From NCBI GenBank assembly GCA_032622095.1, contig CP136062.1:150156875-150220874 (forward strand): DNA of 64,000 nt, read 5' to 3'. This document shows, in pieces, positions 1-15,000 of the stretch. Origin of the DNA: Siphonodentalium dalli (Eukaryota; Mollusca; Scaphopoda; Gadilida; Siphonodentaliidae). Each line of letters starts with the position of its first letter. Positions within the stretch are counted from its first letter, which is position 1. Both the position numbers and the translations under genes were made by a program. Below the pieces are notes generated by a model, which searched no databases, had not been told where the DNA came from, and was given only the letters and a program-made list of their open reading frames with translations.

Positions 1-62
1 TAATATACTCTGTACTAAATGGAGTCTCTGGGAACGGTGCGTGTCCTTCCTTCAGAGATGTC
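1..62 (-). CDS. NOMO: Probable NOMO exon 19, running off the window edge
   Basis: After acceptor ATATTTTCAG the frame required by exon 18 stays open to position 1: one base completing Gln, then TSLKEGHAPFPETPFSTEYI. The corresponding part of human NOMO (around SIDSEPALVLGPL) is poorly conserved, so the call rests on frame continuity and the acceptor. A possible donor (GA|GTATAT) lies near the edge, so the exon may end inside the window. Confidence 0.55.
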
Positions 63-3000
63 CTGAAAATATAAATCAGGATTGTCTATATATTGGGCAA
101 TCTTCAGAAAAGAGAACGCTAATACTCATTACTCAATAATAGGGTGAGCATTTATTTCAAATTTGAAGGCAATGTCAGATTTCAAATTTGTAGGAAAAAA
201 GTCAGTGTTATCGACTATTGTTGGCATGAAATAAAGCCAAAAATATATATATTCCACCAGGATAGAGAACAGCTGTCCACCAAGTGATAAGAGATTCTCA
301 GATTCACCCCAAGGCTTCCTCCTTTATTTACACAAAATGCATCAAAATTAAAAACCAGGAGAAAGTGTTATTCCCTTGCATTAATAATAATAGACTGGCA
401 GTACAGTCCAACAGTCCAGATCAAAATTAAGTACAGAACCACTCAGAATACAAGTCCATACCTTGATAAAAATAAGTTACAGTTTAACCCTTTCAGTGCA
501 AGTTCGATTTTTTTATCAACCCATATTTCCTTGATCATTTTCAAATTTATTGATTATAACAATATGGGTCGATACAAAAATCGGACTTGCCGTCAATTTG
601 GTAATCTGCTCGAGATTTTACGCCAAAACTCTATTCAAACAGACAAGGATGGATAACTCTATAATCAAGTGGTAATAATAATGAAATTTTGACTGTCTTC
701 TGGGCCAGAAAGAATTCCCGATAATGAAAAATAATAGATTTCTAAAATCGATATCTAACAAATCTGAGCTTTGATGGGTGACTTCCTCGACTCGAATCAA
801 ATATTTTTGACCCCCGAAGCCATTGAAATAGTAATTGAGAGGAGTTTTATCGGATTGAGTACCTTTAATTAGTCTGTTACTCCACAACATTTATATTCTA
901 GAGAAACCAATATGAAATCATAATTTCTATATAATAAAGTCAAGGGAAAAACAATATTCATAACCAATACTACAGTAATGCTCTAATTAATCAACTTCTT
1001 AACCACAGCAGAATTATGGGTAACGAGCTTTCCGATAAATGGCAACAAGCCATATTTCTGACTAAATCCTGAAAAGTTACCCATAATTCTGCTGTGGTTA
1101 AGCAGTCGATTAATTAGGGCATTACTGTATATTACTCCAAATTGGAAACTCAGCTGGTGTTTTTGGGAGACATTAAGCAGTATTCCTCAAAATATTACTT
1201 AATGGATTCTCCCATTCAGTAATTAGAGTATGCCATGGAGCAGTCTAATTGTCATGTATAGGGATGATCAGATTATATAAGTAGACAATAGGCAGGGGAA
1301 CCATTTTAAATTCCTTTTTTGGGATGTTTAAGCCAAAGGCTGCTTGTTGAACATCTATACAAACTACAGCTCGGACTGTCCCAGTCAAGGCTGAGTTTAG
1401 TGTGCCTGTCATTTGCAGAATGAGGTCCCCAGAGGGTGAATTTAGTGACCCTATCCCACATAGCGGGAGAGCATCACCAAATTTACCCTCTGGGGACGTC
1501 ATTCTGCATGGCCTCATCTGCTATGGGAGACACAGACTCAGACTGAAGTTCCCAAATGGTCAATATTGTGATGTACACCCATTGGGAACCTCGATTATGC
1601 AATGTGTTGTCTGCCAATTTGGGGATATAGAGAAACTAAACTAAAAATGAAATAGAATCTTTGTGAAGAAGTTTCTATAGAAATTTTCCAGAGAAGATGA
1701 GGCCTAACCAGAAAGAGGTCTCCAGAGAGTGAATTTAGTGATGCTAGCCCACTATGCAGGATAGTATCACTAAATTCACCCTCTGGGGACCTCATTCTGC
1801 AAATGACAGGCACACTAAACTCAGACTTGGTCCCGATGAGACTAAAGGATATCCCCCCAGATGGACAGATGGACAGACAAGCCGATTCCTATATACCCCC
1901 CACCCCCACATAACTTCAGTTACAGGGAGTATAATAAATCAATGAGAATCAAGTGACCACCAATTAGAGAGAATCTAAGTTCATATCACTTTAATGGTGA
2001 AATTCATGGCCATTACCTGACAAATTGCAACGTTATCTATTCTGAAATTGAAGGCCATTTCTCAGCAATTTTCAAGATCAATAATTGTGTGCCTAAGAAG
2101 CAGTTTATATATTGCTGAAAAGTCAGGGTATCAATTGCCCCATATGGCAATTTAGCACTTCCATGACTGGAGCTTCCTTAAATGTTGCGAAAACCCTGTG
2201 CCAATGCATTCTGTTACATATGTGAGTCTCCCATAGGGAGCCTCACATATATAAGAGAATGCATTGGCCCAACAATATTTACCTTGACTTTGTAAGCCAA
2301 TGTTCTCTTATATATGTGAGGCTCCCTATGGGAGACTTCCATATATAAGATAATGCACTGGCATAGCGCCTGTCATGAAAGGATAAAGGCATTTTGCAGG
2401 CCTAGAATGGTCATTTGTCAGATTCAAGGCCATTCCATCCTAGGCCAAGCGAAACCTGGGTTAACCCTTTCTATATTAAATACTCATTGGCGAGTAGTTA
2501 CCATAGGAAATGTTCAAATATTAAGTTCAACAAACGACCATACATCATTTGTTGAACTTATTATCTGAACATTTCACATCAATGAATATGAAACCTTCTG
2601 CACTAGTATTATCTTTTTGTCTGTATGTCATTTGCTTTTATTACCTGAACACCACTCCGAATGAATATCGATGCAAACAACATGGTACTTATAATGAGTC
2701 ATAAACTCATTTTCATAATAATTACCATGTTGTTTGCATCGTTCATAGAGCACAGGAGTGTATTTTGCACTAATCCATGGCTCAAATTCATTCATTTGTT
2801 GCATATATTCTGTTGAGTACAAAAGGATACGGTCCCATAAATGACCGGATTTAGTGTACAGTATCCCTTTAAGATACAACATGCAGAAAGGATCCCAAGT
2901 TATATCTGCTATTGATCTTCATCTAATACTGGTGTGTTTGATAATAATGTGAACCAGTCATACTAACTGTATAGACATTACGATGTCTTTAGTAGCAACT

Positions 3001-6000
3001 TCTGTTTCCACTAGAATCTGAAGTGGATGTGCGATAGCATGGAATGATAGGACGTCTGGATTACTCTTAGATCTGAAATTATATCATTTTGCTAGTCATT
3101 TTGCAGTTATTTTTGCTGCAGGGTTATTAATATTTTAATTATTAGTAGGCTAAATAAATAAATTTCCATGTTCTCAGGTATCTCCCTGGTCACTGAATAT
3201 TTTTTTTTAAAAGCTGCGCCAAACATTTTTTCGATGTTTCTGTTAAGATATATTGGTTTTGAACAACGAAAATTAATTTTTGTTTGTTTCTGGAGTATGT
3301 TTTTCAGATTTTAAGAAATCTTTTAAATAAATGGCCTCCCTCCCTCATCTCAAAAGTGAGATCTAATTTCCTGAGAACACCGATATTGTATTTTAATGGC
3401 CTTGATATCATCTGCAATTATGAATGTGAGGTCTTTGCATCATAAAATTGTTTCCATGCAATATATTGGAAGCTCGGAACATGAACTCAGAGGAAAAATA
3501 TGTCATTGTTTTAAATACAAGCAATACAAACACCGGCCCAAGAGTATGTATCATATTTATATGATGCTAAGTGGAATGTTTTATGGTCTAATATGATCTA
3601 ACTTGTACAGATCATATTTATGATGTTATGTGGAGTTTTTTCAACCCTTTACCCAACAGAAGGGCCCTGTGCCAATGCATTCTCTTATATATGCGAGTCG
3701 ACCATAGGTCGCCTCGCATATATAAGAGAATGCATTGGCTTAACACATTAAAAATTATAAAATTGTTAAAGAATGTAAGAAAAAATGTTAAAAAAAGATT
3801 TTTTTAAGGCCAATGCATTCTCTTATATATGCGAGGCGACCTATGGTCGACTCGCATATATAAGAGAATGCATTGGCACAGGGCATAACTGTAACTATCA
3901 CAATGTGGTCAAATGGACGGTTCCAATGATATCCATATTTGTATGGTTCTATTGAGACAGACCGAAGATATTTTAGGCTGTTGAAGCTTTATTTGGCCGG
4001 TTTTGGCCGGTTTGTTGGGTAAAGGGTTAAGGTCTAACATGATCTAACTTACATATCATATTCATTTGATGATAAGTGGAGTTTTTTTTATGGTCTAATG
4101 TAATCTAATTTAAATATTTATATGATGATAGGCAGAGCTTTTTATAGTGTAACTTACGTATCATATTTATATGATGATGGGTGAAACTGATGGCAGGATT
4201 GTAATGTCAGCAAATAAACATCTGGTTGCCCGACACAGAACCGATTAACTCCCTTGTTAACATCTGCAGAGTCTGTTATCATCCATTTACCTTCAACTGG
4301 TCGACTGAAATTCTGCAGATAAAGGTCAGTGAAAGAATCTTCACTAAGACTACAAAATTACAAAAAGCCAATATCTCTTTTCTCAAGCAATTTTGTCCTA
4401 TAAAGCATGGGGTGGGTGATCTCTCCTTTGTGTTTTTCCTTCCACATACCATCATATGAGCCCTGCATGAATATCAACTAACCACAGCAAACATTTCATG
4501 GCTTAAAATTGTCTTAAAACAAACCAGATGATGTATCTTGGCTTCACAAAAATAGTTTAAATGAAAGTGTCAATGACACTGTAGCTCAACTTAGGTAGGG
4601 GAATAATTTAATGGTTGACAGTAAATGGAGGGATGTGGTCTGTAGGGTGTGCCAAAGGATTTAGTGATGCAAAGAGTAAATTCTAAAATGGCCACCGGCG
4701 GCCATGATTTTTTGCTGAATGACCCCAAAATGACTCGTTCCCATCTACATGTCAATGTCAACATCCATGACAAATTTCATGAAGATCAAACAAACAGATC
4801 GGTCTATAACCCATGCTAATGGATTTTGTAGAAATATTTAGTCAAACAAAGAGTAAAATCCAAAATGGCCATTGGTGGCCATATTTTTTTGTCGAATGAC
4901 CCCAAAATGACTTGTTCCCATCAAGAGGTCACCCCGATGATCCATATGAAGTTTGGTGATGATCAGATCAGAGATGTGGTCTGTAGGATGTCTCAAAGGA
5001 TTTAGTCATGCAAAGAGTAAAATCCAAGATGGCCACCAGCAGCAATGTTTTTTGGCCGAATGATCCTAAAATGACTCGTTCCCATCTACATGTAAATGTC
5101 AACATTCATGACAAATTTTATAAAGATCCGACCACAGATACGACCTGTAGCCTGATCGAAAGTATTTAGTGATACAAAGAGTAAAATCCAAGATGGCTGA
5201 TGGTGGCCATGTTTTTTGGCCAAATGACCCCAAAATGACTCGTTCCCAACTAGAGGTCGCCCCGATGATCCATATGAAGTTTGGTGATGATCAGATCAGA
5301 GATGTGGTCTGTAGGATGTCTCAAAGGATTTAGTCATGCAAAGAGTAAAATCCAAGATGGCCACCAGCAGCAATGTTTTTTGGCCGAATGATCCTAAAAT
5401 GACTCGTTCCCATCTACATGTAAATGTCAACATTCATGACAAATTTTATGATGATCACACAAACAGTACGGCCTGTAGCCCGCGCCAATGGATTTAATTT
5501 TGAAATCCAAGATGGCCACCAGCGGCCATGTTTTTTGGCCGAATGACCCCAAAATGACTCGTTCCCATCTACATGTCAATGTCAACATTCATGACAAATT
5601 TCATAAAGATCAGACTAAAGAACCGACCTGTAGCCCGCGCCAAAGGAAATTGTTGACGGACACACACAGACGACGGACACCAACCCATGGCAATAGCTCA
5701 AACTTACAAAGTAAGTTGAGCTAATAAAAAGTCACTGACCATGTGACCCCCCAAAAAGGTGGCTTTTTAGTAAGGATAGCTCTTATTTTTTCACTCTGTC
5801 AAATATTCATCGGACCATGACCAAATTCAAAGTTGGCCTTTGTCTTCTGAAATTTGAACCACGTACCAAATATCAAGAGATTCAGTTGAATTTAAAAACA
5901 ATCAGATAACTAAAAGTAAAGTATCATCTGGAAACCAAAATAATCGGCAAATAGACGTATAGAGCCAGACATATGTTTCACAATATAACTTCATTTGTAA

Positions 6001-9000
6001 AACATAAATGATTTAGTAAACTTAAATGTCTTGTATCATTTAATATATAAAGTATTTTTATCTTGTTATGATATGAATTGTAACCTGAATAAAAAAAATA
6101 TGAAAAACAATAATCAGCAAATTTTAAGACGACAAGGACCATAACTCCGACAAAAATAGGCGGACCATACGCTAACTCAACCTTGACCTGTATCTTCATA
6201 TGGTTCATCGAAGCTACGACATGTAGCCCGCGCCAAAGGATTTAGTCATGCAAAGAGTAAAATCCAAGATGGCTGCTGGTGGCCATGTTTATTGGCCGAA
6301 CAACCCCAAAATGACTCGTTCCCATCTACATGTCAATATTAACATCCATGACAAATTTCATGATGATCAGACGAACAGTACGACCTGTAGCCCGCGCCAA
6401 TGGATTGAATTTTGAAATCTAAGATGGCTGCCAGCGGCCATGTTTTTGGGCCGAATGACCCCACAATGATTCGTTCCCATCTACATGTCAATGTCAACAT
6501 TCATGACAAATTTCATAAAGATTAGACCAAAGGTACAACCTGTAGGATTTAGTCATGCAAAGAGTAAAATCCAAGATGGCTGCTGGCGGCCATGTTTTTT
6601 GGCCGAACAACTCCAAAATCACTCGTTCCCATCTACATGACAGTGTTAACATCCATGACAAATTTCATAAACTTCCGACCAAAACAACGACCTGTAGCCC
6701 GCGCCAAAGGATTTAGTCATGCAAAGAGTAAAATCCAAGATGGCTGCTGGCAGCCATGTTTTTTGGCCGAACGACCCCAAAATCACTCGTTCCCATCTAC
6801 ATGTCATTATTAACATCAATGACAAATTTCATGATGATCAGATGAACAGTACGACCTGTAGGCCGCACCAATGGATTGAATCTTGAAATCCAAGATGGCT
6901 GCCAGCGGCCATGTTTTTTGGCCAAATGACCCCAAAATGACCTGTTCCCATCTACATGTCAATGTCAACATTCATGATAAATTTCATGAAGATCAGACCA
7001 AAGGTACAACCGTAGCCCGCGCCAAAGGAAATTGTTGACGGACACATGCACACACGGACACACGGACGGACGCCAAACCATGGCAATAGCTCAAACTTAC
7101 AAAAGTAAGTTGAGCTAAATATGGGCGGACTGAACCCATATTCGAACTTGACCTGTATTTTGAGCAGATATACCAAATTTGGTTACAATCCAATAGCCCA
7201 AAATAAAGTTAAGTGGTGGACCGATGGACAGATTCTAAGTAAACGAGAGGCCGATCAGGATCGGCAGATGTTAACCCATCCCTTGGATATAAAAACTTAA
7301 TATGATCGGATAAATGAGAGTTTTGGTGTTGAATTATAGAGTATACTGTTATGTACTATTATAGACAAATGTACATAACACAAATTATTGGAATTTATGG
7401 GTCACTGGCATTTATATAAGAGAATGCACTGGTACAGGATCTGTAATGCTAAACCACCACAGCCAGCAAGTCCGTGGGTTAAATGTGTAGGTGTGACCTG
7501 GACATGGAATACTTGGGTTAAGAGAGTCCAATTTAAGTTTACAATAATAATGTGTCCTAGTATACAGATAAGCAACCTCACCACTGACCCATTAATATCA
7601 ATTATATAGCACAGCTGTCAAAAAATCACAGGAATTGTTTATGTTGAACACTGACCTCTATTAAACCAATAACAATTATAATGATATCAGACCATCTGAA
7701 TATATAACTCTGCAGCACAGATGTTCAAGTCTACTGTTAATATCATGTGATGTTTATTGTTGAATCTTATTTTAAATTAGATACCATAGCCTTCTTTATC
7801 AGATTATTTGCACATTGGCATAAGAGACATCAGAAAATAATATAGCTTTATCAATAGCTATAAAGTAGTCCAAATGCAATTGGTGAATTAATTAAAAAAT
7901 TAAAGGGACACATTGGAAATCTTGTTATCAACTTGTATCATAATCATCAATATCTAAATGAAAACAAATGACAATGTCAATGACATTTTTTTAATTATTA
8001 TTATAAAAGTTAAAAATAATTTTTTTTTTAAATCGATTTTTTTCTTTCAATTTGTTTTTTTTTTGAAAAATGGTCATAACTCCTTTAAAATAAATCGGAT
8101 CAAACCCATATTCGAACTAGATCTGTATTTTGGGCTGTGAAACTCACATACCAAATTTGGTTCCAATCTGATAAAAAATGTTTGAGTTATGGCAGAATGT
8201 GTGAATTCTAAGTCGAAAAAGGGCCATAACTCTGTAACAAAAACTCGGATCAAACCCAAATTCGAACTGTATTTTGGGCTGATATACCCATATACAAAAT
8301 TTGCTTCTGATTGGATAGAAAATGTTTGAGTTATCGCATTACACGTGAAGTGTCTACGGACGGACAGACGGACGGACAGACGGACAGACGGACGGACGGA
8401 CGGACGGACGGAGCGACGGACGGACGAAGCGACGGACGGACGACGAGTGGTCAATCCGGACAACGACACTATGTTTACCATACATGGTATGGGTAAACAT
8501 AAAAAGGGGCCATATCTCCAGTAAAAATGGGCGGACTGAACCCATATTCAAACGTGACCTGTGTTTTGAGCTGGTTAATTCACATACCAAATTTGTTTTC
8601 GATCCGATAGCCCAAAATAAAGTTCTCATCAGGAAACTTTCGGAATGAACAAATGGACACCAGGTATTTAACAAATCTCAGTCTCAGTAAAGTCAGGATG
8701 TACATTCAATTTTGCATTTGTTATGATTTGTATGAATTCACACTTACCAGTTTAGCCTCATGTGTGACATCCACTTTCAGCAAATACCCAGAATGTACAA
8801 ACTGGATATCTGTTATATTTTTGTTTGTGATGGCAATATCAACTGACTTCTCTTTCCAACACCAGTTATCCTGTGTTATTATGACTGAAAGTTAAATACA
8901 TGTGGTCAAAATTAGCTCAATTCTGATATAAAATAAAATTCAATACAATGGCGAGTCTGCTTAATTCTGATATACAAAAAATAAAATAGTGAATTTGCTC

Positions 9001-12000
9001 AATTCTGAAATACAATACAATACAATGGTGCATTTGGTCCATTCTGGTAAACAATAATGAATTCAGCATAACAATTGGTAGTCAGCCAAGACCCTCCATT
9101 TTTCTTTCTCAACTGTTGTCATGAATTTATCATTGTATGTCCACGTATGTGTCCTGCAATTGACAACTGTTTAGTGCTTGGTTCACAGCATCATTCAATT
9201 GTTGGCTCCAAGTCTCAATATAGTTTGTCTAACATTTGCAGAATGAGGTCCCCAGATGGTGAATTTATTGATACTACCCCTAGGAAGTATCTATAGTCTC
9301 AAATTAACATTGTTTAAGTTATTTTTCCCTTCTAGGAAGTTTCTATATCCCCTAATTTGCAGAAGATAAAATGCATAATCGAGGTGACTAATGGGTGAAC
9401 ATCACCAACTTCAACTTCAATCTGATCCTAGGTCTCCCATATGGCCATAGCAGTTGAGGCCTATATATAGAATGAGGTTCCCAGAGGGTAATTTGGTGGT
9501 GATAGCCCACCATGTGGGGTAGCATCACTAAATTCACCCTCTGGGGACCTAATTCTGCAAATGTCAGACACACTATATTCATGCTTGGAACTTGGCTCCA
9601 TGACTTGGATTCTGAGTTCAGGCTATTTTTTGCAACTGCGCAGAGAAGAGAATTATAATATTTAGGTTAATTTTGATACTATTTCTCAAGCTCAAAAAGC
9701 TAAAATGTGAGATTCTTCCAGTGTTTCAATATGATATTTCAGAACACAACAGCACATCTGGTTTGAGGATGTAACACTCAACCATTATTGCAAAAAAATC
9801 CAAATCATGGGTTGTAACATTTCAAAATACGTCTGAACTAGGAGTCAATGAATATAAATTTTGTATGAGAATAAAGTTTTGCCTATTTGACTATAAAATT
9901 CATGAAAATAATTATGATGAGTATGATTATTTGATAAATGTGATCAGCAGCCTTGTGACACCTTGAAAAAGTATAGTGTGTTGACAAAGCTAATAGAATT
10001 GCCTGTCGTAATTAGTTTTATTTTATGTAATGCACTCACCTTTGTATTTCCATGGCAACAGATTTTCAAACTTGAATGTCCCACCTTTTGCATTCTCTTT
10101 GACCTATTAGAATAGAAGCATTCTCATCTTTAACCCTTTCATGACGGGAGCTGTGCTGGTGCAGCATTAAAGATCCTTTGCCAGTGCATTCTCTTATATA
10201 TGACAGCCTCCCATATATAGGAGCATACACTGGATTACAAGGTGAAGGTAAATATTGTTAGGTCAATGTAATCTCTTATATATGGGAAATGCTCCCAATG
10301 GGAGACCCACGTATATAATAGAATGCATTGGCACAGGATTTTCGCAAAATTTCAGAAAGCTCCAGGAGTAAGTCAAAATTACAGAAAAATTTCAGTTGGC
10401 CTAGCTTTTGAACACATTCAAAACATTTACAATATAAAATTCATGAAATAACTTTGTCTTGGCAAAATAGGGATCATACCTTTTGGGGTTATTACACTGA
10501 AAATGGTGACATGGACAGGTGCCCAAAGAGGGTTTCATCAAAAGTTCAAAACTCAATCTCAAAACAATGAAAATTCTGATAGATTTGAAGATGTCATGGC
10601 AGTGGAGGATATATTCTAAAGAATTGTTGGGAAATTATAGTATTTTAGTCCATACAATTGTCAATGCATCCCTTAATACTTTTTCTAGAATTCTTGGAAA
10701 AATAACAAGCCTCCATCCCTCATGAAATTTCCATCCCTCATGAAATTTACCTGAGAACACAGGTATTTAGTATTAATAGTATAATTGCAAATTTTCTACA
10801 AAGCTGGATAACAATGGTCATGTCAGTGCCACATTAAATGGCATATCAGTATGAGTGCTAGATAGTTTCATGATTAGGATAGGATAGGTTACATTATTTC
10901 AATATACACATATTAATACATAGTACTTTTTACAAATATTGTATTGTATATTCGAGGGAGTGGCATAGTCGGGCAAGACTGTCTTCCTGCCCCCCCCCCC
11001 CCCCCCCCCCCCTGCTATGCCCGTAGATATCATATTCCACCAGTTCAAGACCTGGGAGCTTTTTGATGTTCTGACCTGTTCTGACGGGGAAATTTATTAC
11101 TTTGTACCGACAACTCAGGGAACATATTATCTCTACGCGCATAACTAGAGTAGAGATTTAAGGGTATGATCTATATGAGTGGCATCCAGGTGCTGTCCTG
11201 GTACTGATTCTCTAGATATCTTAAATAAAACAGACACATAGCACAGCTAGCAGCTAATCATTTATCCCACCTGGTTGCATTTGGAACAGTAAACTCGTGA
11301 TAACTATGAATAGATCTGACAGTGTAGAATAGCCCATATATCTGATCAAGTCAGTACAAGCGGAGCAATATGGAAATCAGTCACTCCATTTGCCAGCCTC
11401 TATTCCTCATGTTTCACCAATTGTCAACTGAGATAATGCCTTTGTTTGCCCTAAAGCGATGAGTATATGCAAGCCGTTGAACAAAGCATGTCGATATTGA
11501 GAGAGGAACTATCTTGTCTGGAGTCAGGTCACAGGAAAATCACAGCAGAAGGCCTCTTTCACTTAAAACTCTTGTCCGAATCGGTCGACAATTATTTTGC
11601 GCACCCACCCTCCAACCCAAAATTTCTGCTTCAGTTTTGGGAGGAGTTACCCCTTGTGGTAACGCTATGCTTAAGTGTGTTTCAGGTCTAGATATGGGAT
11701 TGTAGAACAGGATCCCATGGTTGGCGCTTGGGGGTACCAAAAAAGGGGGCTTCACAATTGACAAGAAAGCTGAAGATCCATAAACATGTTTTCGACTACC
11801 TGTTACTCTATAGATTAATAAATAGGTAGTCATTAAAGCAAACCTGTCTTGTTATTAAAAAAAACCCGGTGGGATAAATACATGCTTGATCAGAAGCTCC
11901 ACTTACTTGTGTGGTATGCTTGTGGACTCCATACTCCAAGGCAACTTCCATATTGCTACATTTCTCTGTAGAAAGAAAAAATAAATAACAAGAGCATTGC

Positions 12001-15000
12001 TAGGGTGTTACAAAATATGCATGTGGTAATTCCAACAAAGAGTGGAACCCAAATCGAACTTGACATGTATTTTGGACCAGTAAACTCACATACCAAATTC
12101 CATTCAATTCAGTTAAGACTTACTAAAGTTATCATACGGAAATGAAAATTTAATACAAATTCCAACAAAAAGGGGCATAACTCTTGTGAAAATTGGCAGG
12201 TGGAACCCGAATTCGAACTTGACCTGCAAATTGTGCAAGTAAACCCACATACCAAATTTCATTTCATTCAGCTGAGACTATCTAAAGTTATTATCTGGAA
12301 ACTGAAAGCAAACGGAGCGACGGACATATGGACAAATGGATGGACTGACCAATAACATGATACATAGTGTTTTTTTTAAACCAGCCACACAAAAATTATA
12401 GATATCTTATTGATGACTTAACCCTTTACCCAACAGAATGGCCCTGTGCCAATGCATTCTCTTATATATGCGAGTCGACCATAGGTCGCCTCGCATATAT
12501 AAGAGAATGCATTGGCTTAACACATTAAAAATTATAAATTTTTTAAAGAATGTAAGAAAAAATGGTAAAAAGTTATTTTTTTAGGCCAATGCATTCTCTT
12601 ATATATGCGAGGCGACCTATGGTCGACTCGCATATATAAGAGAATGCATTGGCACAGGGCATAACTGTAACTATCACAATGTAGTCAAGGAGCCGGTTCC
12701 AATGATATCCATATTTGTATGGTTCTATTGAGACAGACCGAAGATATTTTAGGCTGTTGAAGCTTTATTTGGCCGGTTTTGGCCGGTTTGTTGGGTAAAG
12801 GGTTAACAAAGAAATATGTTGCCATGATGGTAGAAGCAGGTGTGTGATTATTTTGTGTCGATTTTCCATTCCCATCACCGAGGGTACATATTTTATAAAG
12901 ACTTTTACATATTTTACTTCACAAAACTTCCACGTAACTTTGACAGAAGATCCAACCTCATTCATCAACCACAATTTATACCGCCGGTATATCATGATGA
13001 AAGGGACAAACTTAATTTATAGCTATCATATCTGATAGTGGGATCAAATTTCCAGCGGTTATTTTATTCGTTTGACAGGTTTAGATTTTGAATTTCTGGC
13101 TTCAAAAGCCAGTCATTGTTAGCTGCATACAGTAAACTGATTGATTCCATTGCTAGACCATTTAGTGTAGGTGTAGATGTACTCAATCTTGATCATTATG
13201 CAAGAACGATGAGCGATCAGTTTACTATGTTCTTCACATACCCTGTTGGTTTATATTAAAATATTGATATAATATCATAATCGATTTTGCACAAGTCCAT
13301 ATGTTTAACATTCTTGAACATATATTCCAGTTTTATATAGTGAATGGTATGTTCTCACCGAAACCCTATGCGTGATAACGCAGAAAAAGTCAAATTTCAA
13401 CATTTCCACCACATTTGCCGCCATCTTGATTAAACTGAGATAGCAATAATTCCTTGCGAATTATCTAAATCAGAGGACATACATTCATATATCTAATACC
13501 GAGATATGGTTCTCCTGTGGACATGTTGTTATTTGATGTCTAAAAGTATAATGTTTGGCAAATTATCACAATGCCTATTGAGAAAAAAAATTGATATGAC
13601 TCACATTTTGAGTCATTGCAGAAAGACAGTTATTAGGATTGTATCATAACATGACGATAATTTATTTGGATGAATCAAATTAGTCTATTATACTCACCTT
13701 CTGCATGACAGAAAAGTATTTGGGTGCAATAGGGTAAAAATGGAGAATTATTGCATTTTGGCTGCCATCTTAGATGAAGTTTACAGTTTCTTGATCCAGT
13801 TTGATGTACATAGCATATGTAATGATCCTACTAACTTGCATCCTCAATTAATGTAAATTTTCTTCAAAGAAAGTGGTGTATGAATTTTCATCTGAGTATA
13901 CTTTTTTATTTCTAACTATTTCCTCATCTTGATGGAAGAAAAATATATTCTCTAATAATCACCAGCTCGATAAAATAGGAAATAATCTAGGCGACATGTA
14001 TGGAAAATCATTAAATTCCCCCACTTCTGGTCACCATTTTGGTGGCCATCTTTTTTAATCAATAGGAAAACTTGTTATATAAAAATATAACATGGTGCTA
14101 TACCATACACTGTGCACAAGGATTGTCATGTATTTGATATGGAAATCATATTTTATCATGAAATCCAGCAAATGAGAACATAAGAAAATGAGCATGGTGG
14201 CCATCATTGTTTTTTAGTGGAAAGTGAAGTCACATTACACCCACACGCACAGTTACACCACCTCCGCCATAGGTGTAGTGAGCATAGACCAGCATGTCTA
14301 TGCCTGATCATTCCATCCATTGCCCATTACAATTATATTTCCCATAAATGGAATATTCTAAATGCTCAAAGACAAATGTTAGTCAGTCACAAACACATAC
14401 CCATACAAGTTACTGTTAGTCGGTCACAAACACATACCCATACAAGTCACTGTTAGTCACAAACACATACCCATACAAGTCACTGTTAGTCACAAACACA
14501 TACCCATACAAGTTACTGTTAGTCAGTCACAAACACACACCCATACAAGTTACTGTTAGTCAGTCACAAACACATACCCATACAAGTCACTGTTAGTCAG
14601 TCACAAACACATACCCATACAAGTTACTGTTAGTCGGTCACAAACACATACCCATACAAGTTACTGTTAGTCGGTCACAAACACATACCCATACAAGTCA
14701 CTGTTAGTCACAAACACATACCCATACAAGTCACTGTTAGTCACAAACACATACCCATACAAGTTACTGTTAGTCAGTCACAAACACATACCCATACAAG
14801 TTACTGTTAGTCGGTCACAAACACATACCCATACAAGTCACTGTTAGTCACAAACACATACCCATACAAGTCACTGTTAGTCACAAACACATACCCATAC
14901 AAGTTACTGTTAGTCAGTCACAAACACATACCCAGACAAGTCACTGTTAGTCACAAACACATACCCATACAAGTTACTGTTAGTCAGTCACAAACACATA

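Larger units (their letters stand above)
63..2967. other. Intron 18 contents
   Basis: Intronic DNA between exons 18 and 19. It holds a TTAA-type MITE fragment (484-592), a TA-flanked MITE (973-1127), a foldback element with GCAGAATGAGGTCCCC arms (about 1385-1830), a reversed hairpin MITE (about 2160-2395) and two short inverted repeats (2511-2571 and 2669-2741). No second gene is seen. Confidence 0.8.

Noticed and set aside
618-890. 90-codon minus frame as a NOMO exon
   Set aside because: No similarity to the NOMO segment expected after exon 18 and no convincing acceptor in frame.
2628-2882. 84-codon minus frame beside exon 18
   Set aside because: Covers a 73-bp inverted repeat and has no NOMO similarity; exon 18 already ends at a good donor.
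8074-8674. Minus-strand frames rich in S, V, R, P
   Set aside because: Translation of (ACGG)n microsatellite and repeat G; low complexity and no domain.
11467-11833. Small frames in intron 14 on both strands
   Set aside because: Overlapping and short, with no recognisable motif and no suitable splice sites.
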